From Cytophagales bacterium (GTDB taxonomy: Bacteria; Bacteroidota; Bacteroidia; Cytophagales; Cyclobacteriaceae), in the NCBI GenBank assembly GCA_022360875.1, contig JAKSBZ010000045.1, positions 1 to 39,123 of the forward strand: a DNA stretch of 39,123 bases, read 5' to 3'. Made by a program: the position numbers and the translations under genes. A model generated the notes under the pieces. That model saw only the letters and a list, made by a program, of their open reading frames with translations. It was not told where the DNA came from and did no database searches. Shown here piece after piece: positions 8,012-14,776 of the stretch (within the stretch, counting starts at the first letter, position 1; each line of letters begins with the position of its first letter).

Positions 8012-8045
8012 CCATGGAAAGAAAAAACTTTTCATGGTTTTTTTA
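8012..8045 (+). terminator. Intrinsic terminator of pdhA
   Basis: A 10-bp stem CCATGGAAAG/CTTTTCATGG (8012-8021 with 8028-8037, one G-T pair) has a six-A loop and is followed by seven T. Confidence 0.85.
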
Positions 8046-8171
8046 TTTTAAATCAATTATATTGCGTAGCAAACTTTCTGGGCACAGACCGTAGACGGGG
8101 TGTTTTGCTTGGAATGTTGGAGGCGAATTTTTAACAAGCGTTTTACGAATTAAAGAAAGAGGATCGTAGCG

Positions 8172-8882
8172 ATGTCTAAGAAAAATAAAAAAGAACTGGA
8201 GAAAACTGGGAACGAGATTTTCGAGAGTCCCGAAGCACTGGAGCACACAGTTGAGGAGTCTACAGAGTTTTTGCAAAAAAACAAAACGGCTTTTGCCGCT
8301 CTTACTGCCTTTGTTGCCATTTTGCTGGCCGCGTATTTTGGTTACAGCTATTATATGGATGAGCAGAACAATTTGGCTCAGGAGGAACTGTTCTCGGCTG
8401 TTTTCTACTTTGAAAACGAAAAATATGATCTGGCTCTTGACGGAGACGGAAACCATGCCGGATTTTTGGACATCATCAGCGACTACGGTTCGACACAGGC
8501 AGGAAATCTGGCCAAGTACTACGCTGGCGCGATTTACATGAAGCAAGGAAAGTACGACGAGGCTATTGCAAAGATGAAAGACTTCAGCGCAGGAGACTAT
8601 TTGCTGCAGTCGAGATCTTACGCGGTAATCGGCGACGCTTTGTTGGAAAAAGGTCAGCCTACTGAGGCGGCGTCTTATTATGAAAAGGCGGCCAACAACA
8701 ACGCAAACAAGAATTTCTCTCCTGTGTACCTTAAGAAGGCGGCTCTGGCTTACGAAGCCTCAGGCAACCTGAAGGGGGCCATCAGCGCCTACAAGGAAAT
8801 TGTGGAAGAGTACCGCGGGTCTTCGGAGTATATGGAGGCGCGAAAACAGTTGGCAAGACTAAACGCCTTGGCTTCGAAATAA
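8172..8882 (+). CDS. Membrane-anchored TPR protein (YfgM/CpoB-like)
   Basis: A 236-residue protein with an acidic/basic N-terminal cytoplasmic segment, one membrane helix (about residues 41-58, FAALTAFVAILLAAYFGYSYY region) and at least three TPR-like helical repeats: residues about 112-140 (YAGAIYMKQGKYDEAIAKM), 150-175 (IGDALLEKGQPTEAASYYEK) and 185-222. The arrangement matches YfgM-type ancillary proteins, which in enterobacteria associate with the SecYEG translocon and periplasmic chaperones; the function in Bacteroidota is not known. It lies just before ribH, each with its own terminator or gap, an order often seen in this phylum. Confidence 0.82.
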   Translation: MSKKNKKELEKTGNEIFESPEALEHTVEESTEFLQKNKTAFAALTAFVAILLAAYFGYSYYMDEQNNLAQEELFSAVFYFENEKYDLALDGDGNHAGFLDIISDYGSTQAGNLAKYYAGAIYMKQGKYDEAIAKMKDFSAGDYLLQSRSYAVIGDALLEKGQPTEAASYYEKAANNNANKNFSPVYLKKAALAYEASGNLKGAISAYKEIVEEYRGSSEYMEARKQLARLNALASK

Positions 8883-8906
8883 CATTAGCACTAACGAGAT
8901 TTTACG

Positions 8907-8938
8907 AAGGATAAAGCCAAGGGTTTTATCCTTTTTTT
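8907..8938 (+). terminator. Intrinsic terminator of the TPR gene
   Basis: The 9-bp stem AAGGATAAA/TTTATCCTT (8907-8915 with 8925-8933) is followed by a T run. Confidence 0.85.
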
Positions 8939-8993
8939 GTGCATAAAAATTTTGGAGCTTTTGAAAAATGTATAAACACACTACTAATAAATT

Positions 8994-9470
8994 ATGGCAA
9001 GTTCATTAAAAAATCTAAGCGATTTCACGGACAAGAATGTTACAGACATTTCGCAGAAGCGTTTTGCTATTGTAGTTTCGGAATGGAACACCGAAGTTAC
9101 TGAGGCCCTTTATGCGGGAGCGGTCAACACGTTGATCAGGCTCGGAGCGGAACAGGAAAATATTTTAAGAAAAGACGTTCCGGGAAGTTTTGAGCTTTCT
9201 CTGGGCGCTCAGTGGGCCGCCCAGGTGGAGGAAATTGATGCAGTGATATGTCTGGGATGCGTGATCCAGGGGGAGACTCGCCATTTCGACTTTATCTGCG
9301 ACGCGGTGGCCAACGGCATCACGAATGTTTCTTTGAAGTACAACAAGCCGGTGATTTTCGGCGTGCTGACTCCGGATACTCAACAGCAGGCGCTTGACCG
9401 GGCCGGAGGCAAGCATGGAAACAAAGGAGACGAAGCTGCGGTAACTGCCGTAAAAATGCTGGGCTTCTAA
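8994..9470 (+). CDS. ribH: 6,7-dimethyl-8-ribityllumazine synthase
   Basis: A 158-residue protein of the lumazine synthase family, which condenses 5-amino-6-ribitylaminouracil with 3,4-dihydroxy-2-butanone 4-phosphate in riboflavin synthesis. Family motifs are clear: FAIVVSEWNTEVT at the N-terminus, PGSFELSLGAQWAA, GCVIQGETRHFDF containing the catalytic His, and FGVLTPDTQQQALDRAG near the C-terminus. Length is normal for a subunit of the icosahedral or pentameric enzyme. No other rib gene is adjacent. Confidence 0.95.
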   Translation: MASSLKNLSDFTDKNVTDISQKRFAIVVSEWNTEVTEALYAGAVNTLIRLGAEQENILRKDVPGSFELSLGAQWAAQVEEIDAVICLGCVIQGETRHFDFICDAVANGITNVSLKYNKPVIFGVLTPDTQQQALDRAGGKHGNKGDEAAVTAVKMLGF

Positions 9471-9500
9471 AGTGCGGCTTTCTTAACCATGAACCAATAT

Positions 9501-9551
9501 AATACTAGTATTCTGCGGGTGCGGGGATAGCTATGCCTGCGCTCGCGCGAG
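9501..9551 (+). promoter_or_regulatory. Two perfect palindromes upstream of the aspartate kinase gene
   Basis: AATACTAGTATT (9501-9512) and CTCGCGCGAG (9542-9551) are both perfect palindromes in the 105-base gap between ribH and the aspartate kinase start. They could be operators or stem ends. Neither is followed by a T run. Confidence 0.35.
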
Positions 9552-9575
9552 TAACCTTACAGAACCATATACACT

Positions 9576-10904
9576 ATGAAAATCCTAAAATTCGGCGGCA
9601 CTTCCCTGGGAACGCCCGAGCGCATGCATCATGTTGCCCAGATTATCAAAAGAGGAGGAGGTAAGAAAATTATTGTCCTTTCTGCAGTATCGGGGACAAC
9701 CAACTCTTTGGTGGCTATTGGCGATGCGCTTTTTAATAAGGAAATAGGCAAAGCTAAAAAGATAACTGACGAGCTGTATGAGAAATACCTGGTTTATTAC
9801 CCGTCGCTGTTGTCTGACCCTAAGCTGCAGAACCGCGCCAAAAAGATGATTGACGGGCACTTTGCCTTTATCCGTTCCCTGCAGAATGTGTTTTTCAATA
9901 CGAGGCTCAACAACGAGCTGCTTGCCCAGGGCGAGTTGATGTCCACCCAGCTTTTTTCTTTGTATTTAGAGGAGATGGGAGAAAATTCAGCCCTGATTTC
10001 GGCTTTGGATTTCATGTATATCAACGAAGAAAAAGAGCCTGTGCAGAGCTACACTACAGAGCATCTGCAGCAGATTCTCAGCGAGTATCCGCAGGTGGAC
10101 GTATTCGTGACTCAGGGATTCATTTGCCGAAACCACGAGGGGGAAATCGATAACCTCAAGCGTGGAGGCAGCGACTTTTCTGCCTCGCTGATCGGCGCGT
10201 CAATCCGCGCCAAGGAAGTGCAGATCTGGACAGACATTGACGGAATGCACAACAACGATCCGCGGATAGTGGAAAACACCTTCCCGGTCGCTGAGCTTTC
10301 GTTCAACGAGGCTTCCGAGCTTGCTTATTTCGGAGCCAAAATTCTGCATCCTTCGTCAATCATTCCGGCTCAGAAACACAACATTCGCGTGCTGTTGAAA
10401 AACACGTTGGACCCGGACGCCAAAGGAACGACCATCTGTGATATGAAAACTGCTGCCGGCGTGCGCGCCATCGCGGCAAAAGACGGCATCACGGCTATTA
10501 AGATACGTTCGAGCCGAATGCTGATGGCATATGGTTTTTTGAGAAAGGTGTTTGAGGTGTTCGAAAAGCATAAAACCCCGATCGACATGATTACCACTTC
10601 TGAGGTGGCAGTTTCGGTTACTATCGACGACGATACCCATTTGCATGAAATAGTAAGGGAACTGGCGGCTTATGGTCAGATACAGGTTGACCAGGGACAG
10701 ACCATTATTTGCGCAGTCGGCAAGTTTACGGGCTCTTATGCCGGAGTAGTCGACAGAATTATCGGCGCGCTGAAAGAGATTCCGATTCGGATGATCTCTT
10801 ACGGGGGCAGCGACTATAATGTGTCAGTGCTGCTGGAAACCAGCCAGAAGAAGAAAGCGCTTGAATTGCTTAACCACTCTTTGTTTCTGAATCCTACTTT
10901 TTAA
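9576..10904 (+). CDS. lysC: Aspartate kinase (monofunctional)
   Basis: A 442-residue enzyme that phosphorylates L-aspartate, the first step to lysine, threonine and methionine. The N-terminal motif KFGGTS (5-10) and the block IWTDIDGMHNNDPRIV identify the kinase domain; SFNEASELAYFGAKILHP is the family's conserved helix. After about residue 300 come tandem ACT regulatory domains (ITAIKIRSSRM... and later TIICAVGKF), which bind end-product amino acids in this family. There is no fused homoserine dehydrogenase. Feedback specificity (Lys or Thr) cannot be read by eye. A strong terminator follows at 10931. Confidence 0.92.
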   Translation: MKILKFGGTSLGTPERMHHVAQIIKRGGGKKIIVLSAVSGTTNSLVAIGDALFNKEIGKAKKITDELYEKYLVYYPSLLSDPKLQNRAKKMIDGHFAFIRSLQNVFFNTRLNNELLAQGELMSTQLFSLYLEEMGENSALISALDFMYINEEKEPVQSYTTEHLQQILSEYPQVDVFVTQGFICRNHEGEIDNLKRGGSDFSASLIGASIRAKEVQIWTDIDGMHNNDPRIVENTFPVAELSFNEASELAYFGAKILHPSSIIPAQKHNIRVLLKNTLDPDAKGTTICDMKTAAGVRAIAAKDGITAIKIRSSRMLMAYGFLRKVFEVFEKHKTPIDMITTSEVAVSVTIDDDTHLHEIVRELAAYGQIQVDQGQTIICAVGKFTGSYAGVVDRIIGALKEIPIRMISYGGSDYNVSVLLETSQKKKALELLNHSLFLNPTF

Positions 10905-10930
10905 TAGATAAGATACAGCAATGAAATTTG

Positions 10931-10971
10931 CCGGTAAGTTCCGATTCGTTCGGGTGTTTACCGGTTTTTTT
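10931..10971 (+). terminator. Intrinsic terminator of the aspartate kinase gene
   Basis: The perfect 7-bp stem CCGGTAA/TTACCGG (10931-10937 with 10958-10964) has an inner CCGA/TCGG pairing and is followed by seven T. Confidence 0.85.
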
Positions 10972-11216
10972 GTGGCCTTTACGCCAGGCAGGCCTTTTCT
11001 GCTTGGCATGCCCGTCTTCGCCGCGATCATCTTTTCGGCTTCGTTTTTCCGCGGTATTTCCCCATTTTTCTCTTAGCTCTTTTTTTTGACTTTTCTTTTG
11101 AGGGTAAACCAAAAATGGTGTGTTTATATAATAATTTCGATATCAGAGTGTGCTGATTGGTGAGTGTTCGAGTGGCAGTCAGTGTGTGCATGTGCGGGTA
11201 AAATCTAGTCTTTGTT

Positions 11217-11239
11217 ATTGGGCTATAGTCCAATTTTTT
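11217..11239 (+). terminator. Possible terminator inside the gene-free stretch
   Basis: ATTGGG-CTATAG-TCCAAT (11217-11234) is an 18-base near-palindrome, one G-T pair, followed by five further T. No annotated transcript feeds into it, since the aspartate kinase already has a terminator 250 bases earlier; it could end an unrecognised small RNA. Confidence 0.4.
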
Positions 11240-11489
11240 ATTTCTTGTTTATGTGTTTTTGAGTAGGGGTATGAAAATTTGTTGATTGGTGTTGTTAGCT
11301 GGTTTTTTGAGTAAAAAATGAAAATGATGGTTGATTGGAGGAAGGGCTGAAGGATAATAAATGCAAGCTGCTGATAGTAAGCGGGGTGATTTTGAAAAAT
11401 ACAACCGAAGAGCGCTTTGTGAAAAAATTCAAAAGTGTTGACTGGTTTGTTGCTTTTGCTGTGTTTTCATATAATTTTCTGATTTGATT

Positions 11490-11497
11490 TACATTTG
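11490..11497 (+). promoter_or_regulatory. -7 box of the EthD-like gene
   Basis: TACATTTG fits TAnnTTTG and lies 32 bases before the ATG at 11530. The -33 region (GTTTTC around 11463) is only approximate. Confidence 0.45.
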
Positions 11498-11529
11498 TTA
11501 ATTTTTTTCAATCACTAAAATTATTTGTC

Positions 11530-11841
11530 ATGATAAAATTTTCAGTTTATTATCCAAATTCAGAAGGAGCGAAATTTGACGCGAAATACTACTGCGGTAC
11601 TCATTTTTCTATGGTAAAAGCGCACTTCGGATCATTGCTGGAAAATGTGACTTTCGAAGAACCGCTAAGCGATGAAAAGCTGGGAGTGCAGGCCAAATAT
11701 ATCGGTATAGGGAATATGTATTTCAGAACCTATGAAGATCTTGAGAAACTGATGGCTGACCCGTTCGCTGTGGAGATGCAGAAGGACGCCGTGAATTATA
11801 CGAACGTGGTTCCGGAAGTGGTGATAACCAGACTTTCATAA
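11530..11841 (+). CDS. EthD-domain small protein
   Basis: A 103-residue single-domain protein of the dimeric alpha+beta-barrel EthD family. The N-terminus IKFSVYYPNSEGAKFDAKYY followed by CGTHFSMV matches the family's usual YP....FD..YY...H pattern, and MYFRTYEDLEKLMADPF matches the C-terminal half. EthD itself is needed for ether-degrading P450 systems, but most homologues have unknown small-molecule roles; no P450 or partner gene is adjacent here. It is monocistronic, with its own -7 box and a strong terminator at 11893. Confidence 0.85.
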   Translation: MIKFSVYYPNSEGAKFDAKYYCGTHFSMVKAHFGSLLENVTFEEPLSDEKLGVQAKYIGIGNMYFRTYEDLEKLMADPFAVEMQKDAVNYTNVVPEVVITRLS

Positions 11842-11892
11842 CAACAAAACAAACTGACTGCCGCTGCGGGGATACTGCCCGCTGGCGCTTGG

Positions 11893-11928
11893 AAAAGGAG
11901 AGCATGAGATTAGGCTCTTCTTTTTTTA
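11893..11928 (+). terminator. Intrinsic terminator of the EthD-like gene
   Basis: The stem AAAAGGAGAGC/GCTCTTCTTTT (11893-11903 with 11914-11924, one G-T pair) has a 10-base loop and ends in a T run. Confidence 0.8.
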
Positions 11929-11968
11929 TGCTTATGTCCGTGTTTTTTTGCTCCTGTTTTTTTCACGG

Positions 11969-11982
11969 GACAACCTGTTGTC
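11969..11982 (+). promoter_or_regulatory. Perfect 14-bp palindrome upstream of rpsP
   Basis: GACAAC-CT-GTTGTC is a perfect inverted repeat with a 2-base centre, about 60 bases upstream of the rpsP -7 box. The short centre suits a protein-binding site better than an RNA hairpin. Confidence 0.35.
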
Positions 11983-12014
11983 TCAGAACTAATTCGCTGA
12001 TTAATAAAAAATTA

Positions 12015-12047
12015 TTGGAAAGAAACGAAATTAAATCGTTACCTTTG
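12015..12047 (+). promoter_or_regulatory. Promoter of the rpsP operon
   Basis: TACCTTTG (12040-12047) is an exact Bacteroidota -7 box, the same sequence as in the tRNA-Arg promoter. A TTG at 12015-12017 may be the upstream element; the 22-base spacing is slightly long. Confidence 0.6.
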
Positions 12048-12051
12048 CAGG

Positions 12052-12101
12052 TCTAAATGTGAAACGGAGGGACGGGTTCCCTCACAAATTTAAATTATAA
12101 G
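12052..12101 (+). promoter_or_regulatory. rpsP 5' leader hairpin
   Basis: The ~50-base leader contains a perfect stem GAGGGA/TCCCTC (12067-12072 with 12078-12083). An alternative longer fold pairs GTGA with TCAC around a bulge AACGGA. This is a plausible ribosomal-protein autoregulatory leader, but no known motif could be matched by eye. Confidence 0.4.
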
Positions 12102-12650
12102 ATGGCAGTTAAAATCAGACTAGCGCGTCGTGGACGCAAAAGAAATGCGATTTATAACATCGTAGTTGCTGACTCAAAATCTCCGCGTGACGGTAGATTT
12201 ATCGAAAAATTAGGTTCATACAATCCTAATACGAACCCTGCTACAATCGTTTTGAACAACGAAAGCGCCCTGAACTGGGTAATGAACGGTGCGCAGCCTA
12301 CAGACACAGCAAGAACTATCCTTTCTCACGAAGGTGTGATGTTGAAAAAACACTTGCAAGTGGGTGTTAACAAAGGCGCGATTACGCAAGAGCAAGCGGA
12401 TGCTAAATTCGGCGAGTGGAAAGTACAGAAAGACTCTAAAGCTGAAGGTGCGGCAGCAAGCATCGCCAACGCAAAAGAGGCGGCTGAAAAAGCTCGTTTG
12501 GAAGCTGAGCAAAAAGTGAACGAGGCTAGAATCGCCGAATTCAAGAAAAAAGAGGAAGAAGCGAAAGCGGCTGCCGAAGCGGCTGCGGCTGAAGCTGCTG
12601 CTCCTGCAGAAGGAGAAGAGAACGCGGAGGAAGCAGCAACTGAAGAGTAA
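12102..12650 (+). CDS. rpsP: 30S ribosomal protein S16 with C-terminal extension
   Basis: A 182-residue protein. Residues 1-85 are a standard S16: [20 protein letters not shown], then [19 protein letters not shown]. Ordinary S16 is about 80-90 residues; here a helical tail rich in Ala, Lys and Glu follows from about residue 105 and becomes very acidic at the end ([14 protein letters not shown]). Such tails are usual in Bacteroidota S16; their role is unknown. It is the first gene of the rpsP-rimM-trmD-rplS cluster, with its promoter at 12015-12047. Codon usage appears optimised, as expected for a ribosomal protein. Confidence 0.96.
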   Translation: MAVKIRLARRGRKRNAIYNIVVADSKSPRDGRFIEKLGSYNPNTNPATIVLNNESALNWVMNGAQPTDTARTILSHEGVMLKKHLQVGVNKGAITQEQADAKFGEWKVQKDSKAEGAAASIANAKEAAEKARLEAEQKVNEARIAEFKKKEEEAKAAAEAAAAEAAAPAEGEENAEEAATEE

Positions 12651-12666
12651 TTGAACCATAAACGTC

Positions 12667-13200
12667 ATGCAGATTAACGATTGCTATCTACTCGGATACG
12701 TTGGAAAAAAGCATGGCCTTCGCGGCGAGGTAACGATCTCGTTCGACGTGGACGATCCACAGGAGTATGAGGAAATGGAGTCGGTTTTCCTGAAGATGAA
12801 CAATCAGCTGGTGCCGTTCTTCATAGAGTCGCTGTCTTTGAGAGGCGGAAAAAAAGCGGTGGTGAAATTCGAAGGAATTGACTCGACCGAGCAGGCAGAC
12901 GAGCTGCAGAGCACTGAGCTTTATTTGCCGACTTCCTGTCTTCCGGACCTTGAAGAAGGGCAGTATTACTATCACGACCTGATCGGCTGCACGGTTATTG
13001 ACCGCCAGGCCGGCGAACTCGGCAAGGTGAAGGAAGTGCTGGATCTGACGAGCCAGATGCTTTTCAGCGTTGAGTACCGGGGCGAGGAAGTGATGGTGCC
13101 GATCAGCGACGGGATTATTCTTGAGGTGAAGACCGAAGAGGGAATCGTTAGGGTGGATTTGCCCGACGGACTCTTGGATGTGTATTTAGACAAGGAGTGA
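12667..13200 (+). CDS. rimM: Ribosome maturation factor RimM
   Basis: A 177-residue RimM. The start [20 protein letters not shown] is the family's RimM N-terminal domain motif (G..HG..GE). The C-terminal PRC-barrel half contains [20 protein letters not shown] and [13 protein letters not shown]. RimM binds S19 and helps mature the 30S head. It follows rpsP by 16 bases and is followed by trmD 4 bases later. Confidence 0.95.
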   Translation: MQINDCYLLGYVGKKHGLRGEVTISFDVDDPQEYEEMESVFLKMNNQLVPFFIESLSLRGGKKAVVKFEGIDSTEQADELQSTELYLPTSCLPDLEEGQYYYHDLIGCTVIDRQAGELGKVKEVLDLTSQMLFSVEYRGEEVMVPISDGIILEVKTEEGIVRVDLPDGLLDVYLDKE

Positions 13201-13204
13201 GAGG

Positions 13205-13882
13205 ATGAGGATAGACATCATTACGGTGCTGCCGGAATTGCTTGACGGCCCGTTTGCCCATTCGATTGTGAAGCGGGCGGCGGAAAAAGGGCTCGTCGAG
13301 ATCAACGTTCACAATCTTCGTGAATACAGCACCAACAAACACCGGAAGGTCGATGACTATGCATTCGGCGGTGGAGCAGGAATGGTGATGCAGTGTGAGC
13401 CGATTGCCCGTTGTATCCGCGCGCTGCAGAGCGAATGCGATTACGACGAGATCATCTACATGAGTCCGGACGGTGTGCGGTTTGAGCAGTCGATTGCCAA
13501 TGAGTTGTCGCTCAAAGGAAACTTGATAATCCTTTGCGGGCACTACAAAGGCGTTGACGAGCGGATCCGCGAGAAGTTTATCACGCGCGAGATCAGCATA
13601 GGCGACTACGTGCTTTCGGGCGGTGAGCTTGGTGCGGCGGTGTTAACCGATGCGGTTGTAAGGCTTTTGCCCGGCAGCCTGGGCGACGAGACTTCGGCGC
13701 TTACCGATTCTTTTCAGGACGGGCTGGTGGCGCCTCCAGTGTACACGAGACCGGCGGATTTCGAAGGAATGAAAGTTCCGGAGGTTCTGATGTCGGGACA
13801 CGAGTCGAAGATCGAGCAATGGCGCTTCGAACAAGCGGTCAAACGCACCAAGGAGCGACGTCCCGAACTGTTGAAAGAGTAG
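13205..13882 (+). CDS. trmD: tRNA (guanine-37-N1)-methyltransferase
   Basis: A 225-residue SPOUT-class enzyme that methylates G37 in tRNAs with G36, using SAM and preventing frameshifting. The knot motifs are intact: [41 protein letters not shown] and [21 protein letters not shown]. The start [13 protein letters not shown] is typical. It begins 4 bases after the rimM stop, indicating cotranslation; rplS follows after a 109-base structured gap. Confidence 0.96.
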   Translation: MRIDIITVLPELLDGPFAHSIVKRAAEKGLVEINVHNLREYSTNKHRKVDDYAFGGGAGMVMQCEPIARCIRALQSECDYDEIIYMSPDGVRFEQSIANELSLKGNLIILCGHYKGVDERIREKFITREISIGDYVLSGGELGAAVLTDAVVRLLPGSLGDETSALTDSFQDGLVAPPVYTRPADFEGMKVPEVLMSGHESKIEQWRFEQAVKRTKERRPELLKE

Positions 13883-13991
13883 TTTGGGTCATTTACTGAC
13901 TAAGGTTCCGGCGAGAGCCGGTGACTATTGCAAAAAGAAAAAAATTACAAATAACTGTCTCACGAGTTGGGACGCCTAAATCATTAGAACA
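13883..13991 (+). promoter_or_regulatory. Structured trmD-rplS gap, candidate L19 leader
   Basis: Two hairpins lie in this 109-base gap: CCGGC-GAGA-GCCGG (13908-13921) and GTCTCA-CGAGT-TGGGAC (13957-13973, one G-T pair). The second sits 18 bases before the rplS start. Neither has a T run, and no clear promoter is visible. An L19-binding mRNA leader is a reasonable reading; a processing site is the alternative. Confidence 0.4.
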
Positions 13992-14345
13992 ATGAGTGAT
14001 TTAATCAAATTTATTGAAGCAGAAAACAGCGAGCGCAGAGCAGCTCTTCCTAAATTCAAAGCAGGTGACACTGTAAACGTTCACTGTAAGATCAAGGAAG
14101 GAAACAAAGAAAGAATCCAGCAGTACCAAGGAACTGTAATCCAGATTAGAAACGCAGGTTCAAACGGTGAAACATTCACTGTGCGCAAGATTTCTAACGG
14201 CGTGGGCATCGAGAGAATTTTCCCAATGTTGTCGCCAAATCTCGACAAAATTGAAGTAATTCGAAGAGGTAAAGTGCGCAGAGCAAGATTGTTCTATCTT
14301 CGCGGACGCCACGGAAAATCTGCTCGTATCAGAGAGAAGAGATAA
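13992..14345 (+). CDS. rplS: 50S ribosomal protein L19
   Basis: A 117-residue protein of normal length. Family signatures are clear: [35 protein letters not shown] and the C-terminal [20 protein letters not shown] with its basic surface. L19 sits at the 30S-50S interface. It is the last gene of the rpsP operon, with a terminator 23 bases after the stop. Confidence 0.97.
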   Translation: MSDLIKFIEAENSERRAALPKFKAGDTVNVHCKIKEGNKERIQQYQGTVIQIRNAGSNGETFTVRKISNGVGIERIFPMLSPNLDKIEVIRRGKVRRARLFYLRGRHGKSARIREKR

Positions 14346-14367
14346 TCAGCGATTATTCAGACATAAG

Positions 14368-14396
14368 GAAGCCGGGCATTTGTTCGGCTTTTTTAT
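14368..14396 (+). terminator. Intrinsic terminator of the rpsP-rplS operon
   Basis: The stem AAGCCG/CGGCTT (14369-14374 with 14385-14390) is followed by a T run. Confidence 0.75.
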
Positions 14397-14468
14397 TATC
14401 AGCATTCAGGGAGACAATTGCATTATAGTTCTCAATGTCCCTTCAGGGCTATTTTTTGAGGCAAATAG

Positions 14469-14499
14469 TTTGCAAAACAGGGTAGGATGCGTACCTTTG
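14469..14499 (+). promoter_or_regulatory. Consensus Bacteroidota promoter of tRNA-Arg
   Basis: TTTG (14469-14472), exactly 19 bases, then TACCTTTG (14492-14499): a full match to the housekeeping-sigma promoter of this phylum. It lies 25 bases before the tRNA. Confidence 0.8.
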
Positions 14500-14524
14500 C
14501 ATCCGCTTAGGGGAAAAGAAGAAT

Positions 14525-14598
14525 GGTTCCGTAGCTCAACTGGATAGAGCAACTGCCTTCTAAGCAGTAGGTTAAAGGTTCGAGTCCTTTCGGAATCA
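14525..14598 (+). tRNA. tRNA-Arg (anticodon TCT)
   Basis: A complete 74-base cloverleaf: acceptor GGTTCCG/CGGAATC, D-arm GCTC/GAGC, anticodon stem ACTGC/GCAGT with loop CTTCTAA (anticodon TCT at 14559-14561), a 5-base variable loop and T-arm AAAGG/CCTTT around TTCGAGT. The discriminator is A and CCA is not encoded. It has its own promoter and terminator. It reads AGA codons (and AGG if modified). Confidence 0.97.
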
Positions 14599-14600
14599 CA

Positions 14601-14628
14601 AAAACTCCTTCTCAGCAAGGAGTTTTTT
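14601..14628 (+). terminator. Intrinsic terminator of tRNA-Arg
   Basis: The perfect stem AAAACTCCTT/AAGGAGTTTT (14601-14610 with 14617-14626) continues into a T run, immediately after the tRNA. Confidence 0.9.
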
Positions 14629-14705
14629 GTTTTTATCCCCTTCAACCAGAAAGACTGTATTTTCGCCTTTCATCCCTCTCTTGTCAGGAATGTGTAAACT
14701 CCCTG

Positions 14706-14734
14706 TTGAATCTTGAAAAACAAGCGTATATTTG
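14706..14734 (+). promoter_or_regulatory. Promoter of the S8 peptidase gene
   Basis: TTG (14706-14708), 18 bases, then TATATTTG (14727-14734). The leader to the ATG at 14777 is about 35-40 bases. Confidence 0.6.
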
Positions 14735-14776
14735 CACGCATTGAGAAGAACGGTAATAATTTAATTTTAAGTACAT

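Larger units (their letters stand above)
10972..11529. other. ~560-base stretch without a credible gene
   Basis: The first ~120 bases are C/T-rich on the plus strand and include a strong hairpin, GCCAGGCAG/CTGCTTGGC (10983-10991 with 10999-11007). From about 11120 the plus strand becomes G/T/A-rich and poor in C. A near-palindrome followed by T (11217-11239) and a -7-like box (11490-11497) are the only other signals. Short Lys/Arg-rich minus-strand frames here start at TTG or overlap the terminator and are not credible. Confidence 0.6.

Noticed and set aside
9489..9530. 13-codon frame (MNQYNTSILRVRG) before aspartate kinase as an attenuator leader peptide
   Set aside because: It has only single Thr and Ile codons and no run of regulatory codons, and no terminator hairpin with T run follows before the gene.
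10894..11233. Lys/Arg-rich minus-strand reading frames after the aspartate kinase
   Set aside because: They start at TTG or weak sites, overlap the aspartate kinase terminator and have low-complexity basic composition with no family resemblance.
13205..13543. Minus-strand frame opposite trmD
   Set aside because: It overlaps conserved trmD knot motifs and has no recognisable product.
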